A stretch of 64,000 nt of DNA. It comes from Streptomyces hawaiiensis. Lineage in GTDB: Bacteria; Actinomycetota; Actinomycetes; Streptomycetales; Streptomycetaceae. Under the pieces are notes generated by a model. It was not told the origin of the DNA. It did no database searches and saw only the letters and a list, made by a program, of their open reading frames with translations. This document shows positions 35,767 through 45,738 of this stretch, one piece after another (positions within the stretch are counted from its first letter, which is position 1; every line of letters begins with the position of its first letter). The stretch lies in NCBI RefSeq assembly GCF_004803895.1, contig NZ_CP021978.1, positions 3,472,001 through 3,536,000 of the forward strand, in the 5' to 3' direction. The translations under genes were made by a program, and so were the position numbers.

Positions 35767-37326
35767 GTGAGCGCCCCGGTCCTCGTCCGGCAGGCCGTGC
35801 GCGGTGCGACGGCGCTGCGCGGCGGCCGTGCCGGGCGGCTCACCCCGTACCAGGTCTACGGCGCCCTGTTCTGGCTGGTGATGACGCTGGCGTACTGGCG
35901 CATCCCGTTGTGCTGCGACGCCGGGCAGCACGCGGCGGTCGTCGAGCGCCTGAAGGCCGACCTGCTCCACCCGGCCCACACCATGGCCGATCTGCCGGGC
36001 GAGGGCAGCCCGTACTACGGCCCGTACGCCGTCGTCCAGGGCGTGCTGGCGCGGCTGACGGGGCTGTCCGGCTGGGAGGTCGTCAAGCTAGCCGGGCCGG
36101 TGCATCTGCTCGTGCTGCTGACGGGGCTCGGCCGTTTCGTCAGGACCCTCACCCCGCGCCCCTGGGCGCCGGTGTGGGCCCTGCTGTTCATGACGCTGCT
36201 GTGGGGCACCGCGCGGATCCTGTGGAGCGGCTACCTCGGGCTGATGTCGATGACGACGAACCTGGGCTACCCGTCCGCGCTGGCGATCGGCCTGACGTTC
36301 TGGGCGTGGGCCTGGACGGGCACCCGCGCGCGGGACGACGCCCCCGCCCTGCGGTTCGTCGGCCCGAGCGGGCTCGGCGGCTGGTGGGGGTACGCCGGGA
36401 TCGGCGTCCTGTACGGGCTGATCCTGCTCACCCATCCCGTCACGGCGGCCTCGGCGCTCACCGGGGCGGTGGCGGTCGTGGCGTCCCGGCAGCGCGGCTG
36501 GCGCCGGCCGGTCGTGGCCCGCTGGGCGCTCACCGCGGCGGCCTGCGCGACGGTCGCCCTGACCTGGCCGTACTACGACGTCCTGACGCTGGTGGGCGAC
36601 ACCGGCATGGACGCGATGCACCGGCAGCTGTACGAGAGGATGCTCGCCAACTCCTGGCTGGCGCTGCTCGGCCTGCCCGTGCTGTGGCTGCGGGCGCGCG
36701 GGTCGGCACGTGATCCGCTGGTGCTGATGTTCCTGCTGGAGTGCCTGCTGGTGGCGTACGGCTGGGTGAGCGGGCACTACACGTACGCCCGGGCCCTGTG
36801 GGCCGTGCTGGTGCCGCTGCAGTTCGCCCTGGCGGTGGAGCTGGCGGCGCCCCGGCCCTGGCACCGGGCCAGGCGGATGCTGGGCGGGGCGGCGGCGGTC
36901 GGGGTGTGCGTCGGGTTCGTCACCGTGCACGCCGGGGCGGTCGTGCCGCGCTCGGTCGACCCGGTGGGGTTCACACAGCCGACGCGCTGGCCGTCGTACG
37001 ACTGGGCGGCGCGGCACATCGGGCCCGGCGAGGTCGTGATCACCGACGGGTATTTCGCCGGTCACGCCATCGCCGGGTACGGGCCGAACCTCGCCGCGCC
37101 CGTCTGGCCCGACCCCGCCCTGGACGAGCACGAGCGGGAGCGCCGGGCGGCCGACGTCCGCGCCTATCTCGCCCCCGGCTCGACCCGCGCCGAGCGGTCC
37201 GCCGTCGTCCGCCGCTACCACGTGCGCTGGCTGCTGCTGACGCGCTGGCACCCGGTGCCCGAGGAGGCCGTGGTGGTGGCGTGGAGCAGACGGACGGGGG
37301 AGGTGCTGGCGCGGGTCGGGGGGTGA
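35767..37326 (+). CDS. Multi-pass membrane protein, putative GT-C glycosyltransferase A
   Basis: A 519-aa protein with about ten membrane helices and a short C-terminal outer part. It has no textbook domain that I can name, but it is clearly paralogous to the 49746-51215 protein (shared segments: YPSxxAxGL, WPYYDxxxL, MHRQLYE/VHRPLYE and VSGHxxxxRAL). Polytopic proteins with an acidic residue in the first outer loop (CDAGQHAAVVERL) are typical of GT-C enzymes that use polyprenyl-phosphate sugars; this is inference. It follows the AftB-like gene by 71 bp. The GTG at 35767 is the first plausible start; a ribosome site is not obvious. Confidence 0.65.
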   Translation: MSAPVLVRQAVRGATALRGGRAGRLTPYQVYGALFWLVMTLAYWRIPLCCDAGQHAAVVERLKADLLHPAHTMADLPGEGSPYYGPYAVVQGVLARLTGLSGWEVVKLAGPVHLLVLLTGLGRFVRTLTPRPWAPVWALLFMTLLWGTARILWSGYLGLMSMTTNLGYPSALAIGLTFWAWAWTGTRARDDAPALRFVGPSGLGGWWGYAGIGVLYGLILLTHPVTAASALTGAVAVVASRQRGWRRPVVARWALTAAACATVALTWPYYDVLTLVGDTGMDAMHRQLYERMLANSWLALLGLPVLWLRARGSARDPLVLMFLLECLLVAYGWVSGHYTYARALWAVLVPLQFALAVELAAPRPWHRARRMLGGAAAVGVCVGFVTVHAGAVVPRSVDPVGFTQPTRWPSYDWAARHIGPGEVVITDGYFAGHAIAGYGPNLAAPVWPDPALDEHERERRAADVRAYLAPGSTRAERSAVVRRYHVRWLLLTRWHPVPEEAVVVAWSRRTGEVLARVGG

Positions 37327-37365
37327 CCGGCGCGGGCTTTCGGGACTACTCGCAGGCCTTCGGGA

Positions 37366-37779
<414 letters not shown>

Positions 37780-37851
37780 GGAAAACCTTCCCTCTCACGT
37801 CAAACGTTCGGCGGCCCGCTTCCGGGCCGCCCGACACTCAGGATTAGAGCA

Positions 37852-37866
37852 CACAATTAAGTTGTG
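37852..37866. promoter_or_regulatory. OhrR box
   Basis: CACAATTAAGTTGTG is an inverted repeat matching the known OhrR operator form (TACAATTAAATTGTA) at all but three positions. It lies between the divergent ohr and ohrR genes. A second, wider repeat (CAATT at 37854, AATTG ending at 37874) overlaps. Both promoters should therefore be repressed by OhrR. Confidence 0.85.
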
Positions 37867-37902
37867 CGCAATTGAATGACGGACACGAGCTATCCTGGAG
37901 GC

Positions 37903-38391
37903 ATGAACACGCCCGACGACGACTGGCTCCGCCTGGACCAGCAGATCTGCTTCTCCCTGCACGCGGCCTCCCGCGCCTTCAACGGCGTCTACCGCGGGAT
38001 CCTCAAGGACCTCGGGCTCACCTACCCGCAGTACCTGGTGATGCTGGTGCTGTGGGAGCACGACGAACTGCCCGTGAAGAAGCTCGGCGAGCACCTGCGT
38101 CTCGACTCCGGCACGCTGTCGCCGCTGCTCAAGCGGCTGGAGGCGGCCGGTCTGGTACGCCGGGAGCGCAGCGCGCGCGACGAACGGTCGGTGGAGGTGC
38201 GGCTGACCGGGGAGGGCGTCGCGCTGCGCGGGCGGGCGCTTCAGGTGCCGCGCCGGATCGCCGCCTCGACCGGCTTCGGTCCCGAGGAGATCCGCGCCCT
38301 GCGCGCCCGCCTCGACGAGCTCACCACCGCGCTGGACGCGGCCGCGCTCGCGGAGCCGCAGGACGGCTCGCCGGCTGACGGGGCGTCGTAG
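37903..38391 (+). CDS. ohrR: MarR-family peroxide sensor OhrR
   Basis: A 162-aa MarR repressor. The N-terminal reactive Cys lies in [21 protein letters not shown], the peroxide-sensing position of OhrR proteins. The winged helix is in [21 protein letters not shown] followed by [17 protein letters not shown]. Oxidation of the Cys releases the operator. The start is the ATG at 37903, with a GGAGG ribosome site just upstream; a more upstream ATG lies in the operator. Its last 71 bases overlap, antisense, the 3' end of the gene at 38321-40126. Confidence 0.93.
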   Translation: MNTPDDDWLRLDQQICFSLHAASRAFNGVYRGILKDLGLTYPQYLVMLVLWEHDELPVKKLGEHLRLDSGTLSPLLKRLEAAGLVRRERSARDERSVEVRLTGEGVALRGRALQVPRRIAASTGFGPEEIRALRARLDELTTALDAAALAEPQDGSPADGAS

Positions 38392-40126
38392 TCGAAACGG
38401 CATCCGGCGGTACATCGGCAGACCGACGGGCCGTCGCAGGGGCGTCTAGCGGTACATCGGCCGGCTGACCGGCGGTCGCACCGGCGCTGGGCGGTACACC
38501 GGCCGGCCGACCGGCCCTCGTAGCGACATCCGGCGGTGCACCGGCCGGCCGACCGGCCGTCGCGGCGGCACCGGGCGGTACGTCGGCCGGCACACCCGGT
38601 GGCTCGTCCGCGGGCGGGTGCCGTCGGACGTGGAGGCGCAGGATCACTCCGTCGCGGGCGTGTTGCTCCCGGGCGGTGAACTCCTCCCTCAGGACGGCGA
38701 GCTTGGTGCGCTCGACCGGATCGGCCGGGGGCCGGCGCGGGTCCAGCGCGTACGCCTCGGCGACGACCCAGACCCGGTCCACCGAGGCGAGCCGCCGCCG
38801 CAGCTCCCCGGGGGTCGCCTCCAGCCCCCACAACGTCCCGGAGCTGGGCGCGGACTCCCGCAGCGCGATGTCCCGCGCCCGCCGGAACCCCTTCGGGTAG
38901 GCGAGCGCGGCGAGCCTGCCGACGGACGGCACGAACAGCACCGGGTCGCCGGGGCGCATCCGGCTCACGGCGAGCGCGGAGACCACGGCGAGATTGTCCG
39001 GGCGGTGGGCGGCGGTGCGGTCCTGGCGATGCACCGGGAGCTGGTTCAGGAAGGTGGCGGTGAGGGCGAGGACGCCGGTGACGCCCACGACGGCCCGCGC
39101 CTGCCGGCCGCCGACCCGCATCCGCCGCCCGTCGAACCGCACCCGTGCCAGCACTCCGGCCACCCGCCCGGCCCCGGCCGCGACCAGCAGGGACGCGCCC
39201 GCCAGCGCGTACAGCACGTACCGGTCGTGGTAGAGCGGCCGGACCTGCGACACGGCCATCAGGACCCCCGGCGGCACCAGCAGCAGCGGAAGCGCGACCG
39301 CGGCCGTGCGCCGCTCGCGCAGTCCCACGGCCATCAGCAGCAGCGCCCCCCAGAACACCGGCCCCGCCGGGCCGGGCGAGAAGTTCCTGGCCAGCCTCCC
39401 GACCCGGTCCCACCCCGGCGGCACCAGCCACGCCACCTGCCCGGACTGCCCCTGCGACACCCACACCAGCGGCAGCAGGAGCAGCGCCACCACTCCCACC
39501 GCCCGCCCCCAGCCGGACCACACCCTCCCCGACACCCGCAGCAGGGCCAGCGTCACCGCGTGCGCGCCCAGCACCGGCACCGCCAGCTCGTGCAGCACAC
39601 AGGTCAGGGCGACGACCGTCCCGTACGGCCACCAGGCCCGGGCTCCCGTCCCGTCCACTCCCCTCAGGAGCAGCCACGTCGACCCCGCCACACCCGCCGC
39701 GACGAGCGCGTACGACCGTCCCTCCTGGGCGTAGTGGCCGGTCATCGGCGTGATCGCGTAGAGGACACCGGCCCACAGGCCGACCCGGGGCCCGGCCAGC
39801 CGGACGCCCAGGGCCGCGACCAGGCCGGCGGTCGCCGTCGCCGCGCACACCGACGGCAGGCGCAGCACGACCTCGCCCGGGTGGACGGTGAGGACGGCGT
39901 GCATGAGCAGGTAGTACAGGCCGTGCACCGCGTCCACGTCGTGCAGCAGCCGCCAGATCTGCGGGACCGTGCGCTGCGCGACCTGGAAGGTGACACTCTC
40001 GTCGCCCCACATGCCGCCGCGGTCCAGGCCCCACAGCCCGGCCGCGAGCATCACCGCCATGGGCACCGCCACGGGCATCACCCGCGCGCCGAACCGGCCG
40101 CTCCCCCTCGACTGTCCGCTCTTCAC
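38321..40126 (-). CDS. GT39/ArnT-like membrane glycosyltransferase
   Basis: A 601-aa protein. Residues 1 to about 390 hold ten or so helices and the first outer loop GGMWGDESVTFQVAQRT, whose Asp-Glu pair is the catalytic signature of GT39/ArnT-type GT-C transferases. A PLYHDRYVLYALAGAS segment is typical of the same family. An outer domain follows (about 390-510). The last ~90 residues are low-complexity, with the 14-residue repeat, and extend antisense into ohrR. A normal protein would end near residue 515 (HVRRHPP), so the tail may be an addition by repeat expansion. Probably it decorates the glycopolymer from a polyprenyl-phosphate donor. Confidence 0.78.
   Translation of the reverse strand: MKSGQSRGSGRFGARVMPVAVPMAVMLAAGLWGLDRGGMWGDESVTFQVAQRTVPQIWRLLHDVDAVHGLYYLLMHAVLTVHPGEVVLRLPSVCAATATAGLVAALGVRLAGPRVGLWAGVLYAITPMTGHYAQEGRSYALVAAGVAGSTWLLLRGVDGTGARAWWPYGTVVALTCVLHELAVPVLGAHAVTLALLRVSGRVWSGWGRAVGVVALLLLPLVWVSQGQSGQVAWLVPPGWDRVGRLARNFSPGPAGPVFWGALLLMAVGLRERRTAAVALPLLLVPPGVLMAVSQVRPLYHDRYVLYALAGASLLVAAGAGRVAGVLARVRFDGRRMRVGGRQARAVVGVTGVLALTATFLNQLPVHRQDRTAAHRPDNLAVVSALAVSRMRPGDPVLFVPSVGRLAALAYPKGFRRARDIALRESAPSSGTLWGLEATPGELRRRLASVDRVWVVAEAYALDPRRPPADPVERTKLAVLREEFTAREQHARDGVILRLHVRRHPPADEPPGVPADVPPGAAATAGRPAGAPPDVATRAGRPAGVPPSAGATAGQPADVPLDAPATARRSADVPPDAVSTTTPRQPASRPAAPRARPRPARW
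38408..38600. repeat. 42-bp tandem repeat, about five copies
   Basis: The start of the CGGTACATCGG-like motif recurs at 38408, 38450, 38492, 38534 and 38576, exactly 42 bp apart. On minus it encodes a 14-residue Ala/Pro/Gly unit (for example TRAGRPAGVPPSAG) at the C-terminus of the 38321-40126 protein. Copies are imperfect, with substitutions but a constant period. Confidence 0.88.
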
Positions 40127-40217
40127 GGCCCGATTCTGTGCCGAATCAGAGGCTTCGATCGGGTTTGATGGTGTGTTATCACTTTCATGTCATTCGCCCG
40201 GCTTACGATCCGCCGTG

Positions 40218-41885
40218 ATGAATGCCGAGAGTGAGTCCGAGAGGGACACCGGGACGCCACCTGCCGAGGTCGCCGTCGTGGTGATCGGTCATGACGACGC
40301 CGCGCATGTGACGGACGCCGTGCGCTCGGCGCTCGCCCAGGGACCGGCCGTGCGCGAGGTGGTGGCCGTCGACGACTGCTCGACGGACGGCAGCGCCGGC
40401 CTGCTGGACCGGCTCGCCGCCTCGGAGCCACGCCTGAGGGTGATCCGCCGCCGGGTCAACAGCGGTGGCTGCGGCACCCCGCGCAATACCGGGCTCGACG
40501 CGGTGACCTCGCCGTACGTCATGTTCCTGGACAGCGACGACGTCCTGCCGCCCGGCGCGGCCGACGCGCTGCTCAAGGCGGCCGCGGGTGCGCACGCCGA
40601 GGTCGCCGGCGGCCTGTGCGTACGCCGGGAGCTGCCGTCGGGGCGCGAGGTCCCCTGGCAAGCGCGCCTCTACGCGCTGCACGCCGTGGTGCCGCACCCC
40701 GCTCGGCGACCGCGCCTGGTCCACGACACGCTCTGCGTCAACAAGCTCTACCGCACCGCCTTCCTGCGCGCGCACGGCATCCGCTTCCCCGAGGGCCGCT
40801 TCCCGTACGAGGACGTCGTCTTCACCGCGCGCGTGCTGGCCGCGGCCCCGCGCATCGCCCTGGTCCCGGACCGGGTGTACGTCTGGCACGTGCGCCGGTC
40901 CGCCGGGCGGCTGTCGATCTCCCTGGACCGGGCCGGTGTCGCGAACTGGCGGGCCCGCACGGAGGCGTGCCGGCAGGCGTACGAGGTGCTGCTGGGCGCC
41001 GGGCACAAGGAACTCGCGCGGGCCGTACGCGCCAAGTTCCTCGACCACGACCTGCGGATGTACGTGCGCGAACTGGGGTTGCGCGACGCCGCCTACCGGC
41101 GTGCGTGGTGGGAGCTCACGCGGGCGCACCTCGCGGAGTACGACGCCGACGACTGGGCGCGCAACCCGGCCGCTCCCGGCCGGCTGGTCGGGCGGGTCGT
41201 CCTGGCCTCCCCGGAGCCGCGCGACCTGCCCCGGCTGCGGGAGCTCGCGGCGCGTCCGGCCCGCCTGTGCCCGCCGTACGCCCGTGCCGCGGACGGCACG
41301 CCCGTCTGGTCGGACGGCCTTGCGCAGGTCTCCCTGGAGCCACTGCTGGCCCGGCCGGTGCGTGCGCTGCCCCTCGCCGTCGACGCGGAGCTGCGGCCGG
41401 GCGCGCGGGGCACCCGGCTGCGGCTGCGCCTGCACGAGCTGTACGGGCGGGTGGCGCAGGCGGGGCCGGAGACGGTGGAGGTCGAGTGGCGGCACCGGGA
41501 CGAGGGGGAGGTGATGGTCCGGGGTGGGAGCGCGGCGCTCGTGCCGTGCGCCGGGGTCTGCGAGGCTGCCGGTTCCGCGGGGCCCGGCCGCACCTGGTCG
41601 GCGGAGACGGCCGTCGACCTCCCCGCACTGGCCGCGCTCGGCTTGGGCACCTGGGACCTGCGTCTTCGCATCCGCTTCCGTGACGGCGCGAGCCGCGACG
41701 TCACGGCGCACGCCCTCACGGGCGCCGGGCTGCTGCGCCGCAGCGCCGTCCCGAGCGCCCGGCACGGCGTGGTACTCGTACAGCCGTACACCACCCACTC
41801 CGGTGCGCTGGCGCTGCGGGTGGCCCCCGGCGTACGCGGTGTGCTGTCGGTCGCCCGCGCACGACTGCGCCGCCTGCTTCACTGA
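40218..41885 (+). CDS. GT2 glycosyltransferase with extra C-terminal domain A
   Basis: A 555-aa protein. The N-terminal GT2 domain (about residues 15-250) has VDDCSTDGSAG and the metal-binding FLDSDD, and the acceptor side FPEGRFPYEDVVFTAR. A helical segment follows (about 250-340) and a C-terminal beta-rich domain (about 370-555) shared with the 47931 protein. Both conserve NSGGCGTPRN/NSGGCSVPRN after the GT core. No membrane helix is predicted, so it acts on a cytoplasmic lipid-linked intermediate. The ATG at 40218 is chosen over long upstream frames because it is the first after the divergent promoter shared with 38321-40126. Confidence 0.85.
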   Translation: MNAESESERDTGTPPAEVAVVVIGHDDAAHVTDAVRSALAQGPAVREVVAVDDCSTDGSAGLLDRLAASEPRLRVIRRRVNSGGCGTPRNTGLDAVTSPYVMFLDSDDVLPPGAADALLKAAAGAHAEVAGGLCVRRELPSGREVPWQARLYALHAVVPHPARRPRLVHDTLCVNKLYRTAFLRAHGIRFPEGRFPYEDVVFTARVLAAAPRIALVPDRVYVWHVRRSAGRLSISLDRAGVANWRARTEACRQAYEVLLGAGHKELARAVRAKFLDHDLRMYVRELGLRDAAYRRAWWELTRAHLAEYDADDWARNPAAPGRLVGRVVLASPEPRDLPRLRELAARPARLCPPYARAADGTPVWSDGLAQVSLEPLLARPVRALPLAVDAELRPGARGTRLRLRLHELYGRVAQAGPETVEVEWRHRDEGEVMVRGGSAALVPCAGVCEAAGSAGPGRTWSAETAVDLPALAALGLGTWDLRLRIRFRDGASRDVTAHALTGAGLLRRSAVPSARHGVVLVQPYTTHSGALALRVAPGVRGVLSVARARLRRLLH

Positions 41886-41966
41886 GAGCACGACGACCAC
41901 GACGACCACGACGGATCAGCGCACAGCACCACCACCACGGGTCAACTGACGAGGGGACGGCCGCAC

Positions 41967-42947
41967 ATGACCTGGTTGATCACCGGCGGCGCCGGCTACA
42001 TCGGCGCGCACGTCGTACGGGCGATGACCGCGGCGGGGGAACAGGCGGTGGTGTACGACGACCTGTCCACCGGCATCGCCGAGCGCGTGCCCGACGGGGT
42101 GCCGCTGGTGGTGGGCTCGACCCTGGACGGTGAGCGGCTCGCCCGCACGCTTGCGGACCACCCGGTCACCGGTGTCGTCCACCTCGCGGCGAAGAAGCAG
42201 GTGGGCGAGTCGGTCGAACGGCCGCTGCACTACTACCGGGAGAACGTCGAAGGTCTGCGGATCCTGCTGGACGCCGTGACGGCGGCGAAGGTGCCGTCCT
42301 TCGTCTTCTCCTCGTCGGCGGCGGTGTACGGCATGCCGGACGTGGACCTGGTCATGGAGGAGACACCGTGCGTGCCCATGTCGCCGTACGGCGAGACCAA
42401 GCTGGCCGGTGAGTGGCTGGTCCGTGCGACGGGCCGGGCGACCGGGCTGTCGACGGCGTCGCTGCGCTACTTCAACGTGGCGGGCGCGGCGGTCCCGGAG
42501 CTCGCGGACGTCGGTGTCTTCAACCTCGTGCCCATGGTCTTCGAGAAGCTCACGCAGGACGCGCCGCCGCGGATCTTCGGCGACGACTACCCGACCCCGG
42601 ACGGCACCTGCGTGCGCGACTACATCCACGTCGTGGACCTGGCCGAGGCCCATGTCGCCGCGGCCCGGGCCCTGAGCTCCTCCCCCGGCCGCGACCTCAC
42701 GCTCAACATCGGCCGGGGCGAGGGCGTCTCCGTCCGCGAGATGATCGACCGCATCAACGCGGTCACCGGCCACGGCCGGCCGCCCGCGGTCACCCCCCGC
42801 CGCCCGGGCGACCCGGCCCGCGTCGTCGCCTCCGCCGACCGCGCGGCCACGGAACTGGGCTGGAAGGCCCGGCTCGACGTGCGGGACATGATCACCTCGG
42901 CGTGGGAGGGGTGGCTGCGGCTCCATCCGGAGGCGGCGCGGGGCTGA
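41967..42947 (+). CDS. galE: UDP-glucose 4-epimerase (GalE)
   Basis: A 326-aa extended short-chain dehydrogenase. NAD-binding GGAGYIGAHV is at residues 7-16, the catalytic Tyr-x-x-x-Lys is YGETK (about 136-140), with the Ser in SSSAAVYG; the sugar-binding region IFGDDYPTPDGTCVRDYIHV is the GalE hallmark. It interconverts UDP-glucose and UDP-galactose (or the N-acetyl forms), supplying a sugar for the glycopolymer or for galactose use. Spaced 81 bp after a GT2 gene and on the same strand. An ACC/ACG-rich simple repeat (41888-41915) precedes it. Confidence 0.94.
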   Translation: MTWLITGGAGYIGAHVVRAMTAAGEQAVVYDDLSTGIAERVPDGVPLVVGSTLDGERLARTLADHPVTGVVHLAAKKQVGESVERPLHYYRENVEGLRILLDAVTAAKVPSFVFSSSAAVYGMPDVDLVMEETPCVPMSPYGETKLAGEWLVRATGRATGLSTASLRYFNVAGAAVPELADVGVFNLVPMVFEKLTQDAPPRIFGDDYPTPDGTCVRDYIHVVDLAEAHVAAARALSSSPGRDLTLNIGRGEGVSVREMIDRINAVTGHGRPPAVTPRRPGDPARVVASADRAATELGWKARLDVRDMITSAWEGWLRLHPEAARG

Positions 42948-43110
42948 CCCGGGCCCAGTCACGAACCGGCGCCGGCGGGATCTGCCGGGGCTCACTCACG
43001 TGCAGCGCACGCCGGGCAGGGACCAGGCCTGCCCCTCGGCCTCGCACGCCGGCTGCCGTCATGGGCGACTCCGCGGCGACGCCCCCTGACGGCACCGTCG
43101 AAGCCCCGCC

Positions 43111-43737
43111 CTACAGCGCCTTCAGTCCCTCCGACGTGGCCCGGGCCAGTGCGCCCAGGTACCCCTTCGGCAGCTTCGGGTTGCGGATCACCACCGAGCG
43201 CCAGTACAGCGGGCCGGAGATCAGGTCGAGTGCCAGGTCGTGGTCGATGCCCTCGCGGAGCTCGCCGCGGCGTTCCGCCGCCGTCACGATGCCGGTGGCG
43301 ACGCCGTCCTGGCCTTCGCGCAGGGCCTTCTGCATGGCCTCGGCGATGTCGGGGTTGCGGGCCGCCTCGGCCTGGAGGTCGGGGATGACCTGCGAGGCGA
43401 CGGGGTGGCGCAGGGCACGGGACGTCACCTCGTAGAGCAGCCGCAGATCGCCCTCCAGGAAGCCGGTGTCCGGCGCGGGCAGACCCTGCACGGCGAGCGC
43501 CGAGACGATGTCCAGCACCAGGTGCAGCTTGGAACGCCAGCGGCGGTAGACCGCCGTCTTGCCGACCCCCGCCCGGCGCGCGATCCCCTCGATGGACATC
43601 CGCGCGTAGCCGACGGCCGCGAGCTCCTCGAAGACGGCCGCCCGGATCGCTTCCGTCACGTCCTCCCGCAGTACGGCCGCCCCCGCGGGGGCCCGGCGGC
43701 GCGGCGGCTGCTGGGGCTCGTCGGGCTTCGTCGTCAT
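43111..43737 (-). CDS. TetR-family regulator
   Basis: A 208-aa TetR protein. The helix-turn-helix is AAVFEELAAVGYARMSIEGIARRAGVGKTAVYRRW followed by RSKLHLVLDIV, a close match to the family. The ligand domain is about residues 80-208 (family-like LRLLYEVTSRALRHPV). The ATG at 43735-43737 begins MTTKPDEPQ, after which comes an Arg/Pro-rich leader before the HTH. It is divergent from the TagG-type permease; regulation of that exporter is likely but unproven. Between them there are several CGTTCCGAC/GTCCCGAC-like direct and inverted elements (43757-43830) that may be its operators. Confidence 0.93.
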   Translation of the reverse strand: MTTKPDEPQQPPRRRAPAGAAVLREDVTEAIRAAVFEELAAVGYARMSIEGIARRAGVGKTAVYRRWRSKLHLVLDIVSALAVQGLPAPDTGFLEGDLRLLYEVTSRALRHPVASQVIPDLQAEAARNPDIAEAMQKALREGQDGVATGIVTAAERRGELREGIDHDLALDLISGPLYWRSVVIRNPKLPKGYLGALARATSEGLKAL

Positions 43738-43927
43738 GCCGACAGCATAGGGCGTCACGACGAAACGGTTGCGTTCCGACGCCCGCCCGACGTACGCTCC
43801 CGTTACGACGATACGGTCCCGTCCCGACGTAAGAGTTTGTGAAGAGTCCGGTAAAGCCGCTCCCTCCGGCTTCCGGGACGTTCACGGCCCCAGGTCCCAC
43901 CCCTCCCCCCGAGCGAAAGCAGCGGAT

Positions 43928-44842
43928 GTGAGTACGGTCCTCCACACACCGCCCCAGACCCCCGCCCAGGCCGACCACGACCTCGCGGCCCTCGCCGCCC
44001 GCCACGGCCTCACGGTCAGCGGAGCCCGGCCCTCCCTGCCCGAGTACCTCCGCCGGCTGTGGGCCCGCCGCCACTTCATCACCGCGTTCGCCACCGCCAA
44101 GCTCACCGCCCAGTACAGCCAGGCGAAGCTCGGCCAGGTCTGGCAGGTGATGACCCCCCTGCTGAACGCGGCGGTCTACTACTTCATCTTCGGCGTCCTG
44201 CTCGGCACCAAGCACGGCGTGCCGGACTACATCCCGTTCCTGGTCACGGGCGTGTTCATCTGGACGTTCACGCAGAGCTCGATCATGGCGGGCACCCGCG
44301 CCATCTCCGGCAACCTCGGCCTGGTGCGCGCCCTGCACTTCCCGCGCGCCGCACTGCCGATCTCCTTCTGCCTCCAGCAGCTCCAGCAGCTGCTGTTCTC
44401 GATGGGCGCCCTGGTCGTCATCCTGCTCTGCTTCGGCGTGCCGGTCAGCGCGTCCTGGCTGCTGGCGCTGCCGGCCCTGTTCCTGCAGTTCACGTTCAAC
44501 GCCGGCGTCTCCATGGTCATGGCCCGGATGGGTGCCAGGACCCCCGACATCGCCCAGCTGATGCCGTTCGTGCTGCGCACCTGGATGTACGTCTCGGGTG
44601 TCATGTGGAGCATCGACAAGCTGGCGCAGAAGGACAGCCTGCCCCACGTGGTGACGCTCGCGCTGGCGGCGAACCCGGCCGCCGTCTACATCGACCTGAT
44701 GCGCTTCTCCCTGATCGACAGTTTCCACGCGAGCCAGCTCCCCGCCCATGTGTGGGCCCTCGCCGCCGGCTGGGCACTGGTCGCCGGTGTCGGCGGGTTC
44801 ATCTACTTCTGGAAGGCTGAGGAGACGTACGGCCGTGGCTGA
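43928..44842 (+). CDS. Teichoic-acid-type ABC exporter permease (TagG/Wzm)
   Basis: A 304-aa ABC-2 permease with six helices (about residues 65-300). The start of the core LPEYLRRLWARRHFITAFATA is followed by TAQYSQAKLGQVWQVMTPLLN, and the motif LGLVRALHFPRAALPIS is characteristic of the TagG/Wzm polysaccharide exporters. It moves a lipid-linked polymer across the membrane. The GTG at 43928 is the chosen start. It overlaps the ATPase by 8 bp, so the two are co-translated, and is divergent from TetR. Confidence 0.9.
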   Translation: MSTVLHTPPQTPAQADHDLAALAARHGLTVSGARPSLPEYLRRLWARRHFITAFATAKLTAQYSQAKLGQVWQVMTPLLNAAVYYFIFGVLLGTKHGVPDYIPFLVTGVFIWTFTQSSIMAGTRAISGNLGLVRALHFPRAALPISFCLQQLQQLLFSMGALVVILLCFGVPVSASWLLALPALFLQFTFNAGVSMVMARMGARTPDIAQLMPFVLRTWMYVSGVMWSIDKLAQKDSLPHVVTLALAANPAAVYIDLMRFSLIDSFHASQLPAHVWALAAGWALVAGVGGFIYFWKAEETYGRG

Positions 44843-45659
44843 GCACCCGAGCGAGAACATCCCCACCGTCGTCGCCGACGGCGTCGACATCGTCTACCGC
44901 GTCAACGGCACCGGCACCGGACGCGGCTCCGCGACCGCCGCCCTCAACCGCATCGTGCGCCGCCAGCAGACCGAGAAGGCGTCGGGCGTGCGCCGGGTGC
45001 ACGCCGTGAAGAACGTGTCCTTCGTCGCCTACCGGGGCGAGGCGATCGGCCTGATCGGCACCAACGGTTCCGGCAAGTCGACCCTGCTGAAGGCCGTCGC
45101 CGGGCTCCTCCCCGTGGAGAACGGCCGTATCTACACCGACGGCCAGCCCTCCCTGCTCGGCGTCAACGCGGCCCTGATGAACGATCTGACCGGCGAGCGC
45201 AACGTCCACCTCGGCGGCCTGGCCATGGGCATGTCCCGCGAGCAGGTCAAGGACCGCTACCAGGAGATCGTCGACTTCTCCGGCATCAACGAGAAGGGCG
45301 ACTTCATCACGCTGCCGATGCGGACCTACTCCTCCGGCATGGCCGCGCGGCTGCGGTTCTCCATCGCCGCCGCCAAGGACCACGACGTCCTGCTGATCGA
45401 CGAGGCGCTGGCCACCGGCGACCGCTCCTTCCAGAAGCGCTCCGAGGAGCGCATCCGCGAGCTGCGCAAGCACGCGGGCACGGTGTTCCTGGTCAGCCAC
45501 AACAACAAGTCGATCCGCGACACCTGCGACCGGGTGCTGTGGCTGGAGCGCGGGGAGCTGCGCATGGACGGGCCGACGGAGGACGTCCTCAAGGAGTACG
45601 AGGCGTTCACCGGGGACAAGGCGCCGAAGCCCAAGCCGAAGACCGCCGTTCCCTCGTGA
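44835..45659 (+). CDS. Teichoic-acid-type ABC exporter ATPase (TagH/Wzt)
   Basis: A 274-aa ABC ATPase. Walker A GTNGSGKSTLLKAVAG, signature YSSGMAARLRFSIA (characteristic of the export group), Walker B DVLLIDEALATGD and H-loop VSHNN are present. There is no C-terminal carbohydrate-recognition domain, so export is not gated by a terminal sugar as in long Wzt proteins. The start is the GTG at 44835, inside the end of the permease gene. It pairs with the 43928 permease to export the locus polymer. Confidence 0.93.
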   Translation: MAEHPSENIPTVVADGVDIVYRVNGTGTGRGSATAALNRIVRRQQTEKASGVRRVHAVKNVSFVAYRGEAIGLIGTNGSGKSTLLKAVAGLLPVENGRIYTDGQPSLLGVNAALMNDLTGERNVHLGGLAMGMSREQVKDRYQEIVDFSGINEKGDFITLPMRTYSSGMAARLRFSIAAAKDHDVLLIDEALATGDRSFQKRSEERIRELRKHAGTVFLVSHNNKSIRDTCDRVLWLERGELRMDGPTEDVLKEYEAFTGDKAPKPKPKTAVPS

Positions 45660-45738
45660 GGCGCACTCGGTCGGCCCTTTTGTCTCTTTGATGGCAGCAT
45701 GACCGCATACGGTGCAGCTGCGAGAGGGGGTCCCCGGG

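Noticed and set aside
38408-38600. CRISPR array
   Set aside because: The 42-bp units are directly adjacent without spacers and are part of a coding repeat; no cas genes nearby.
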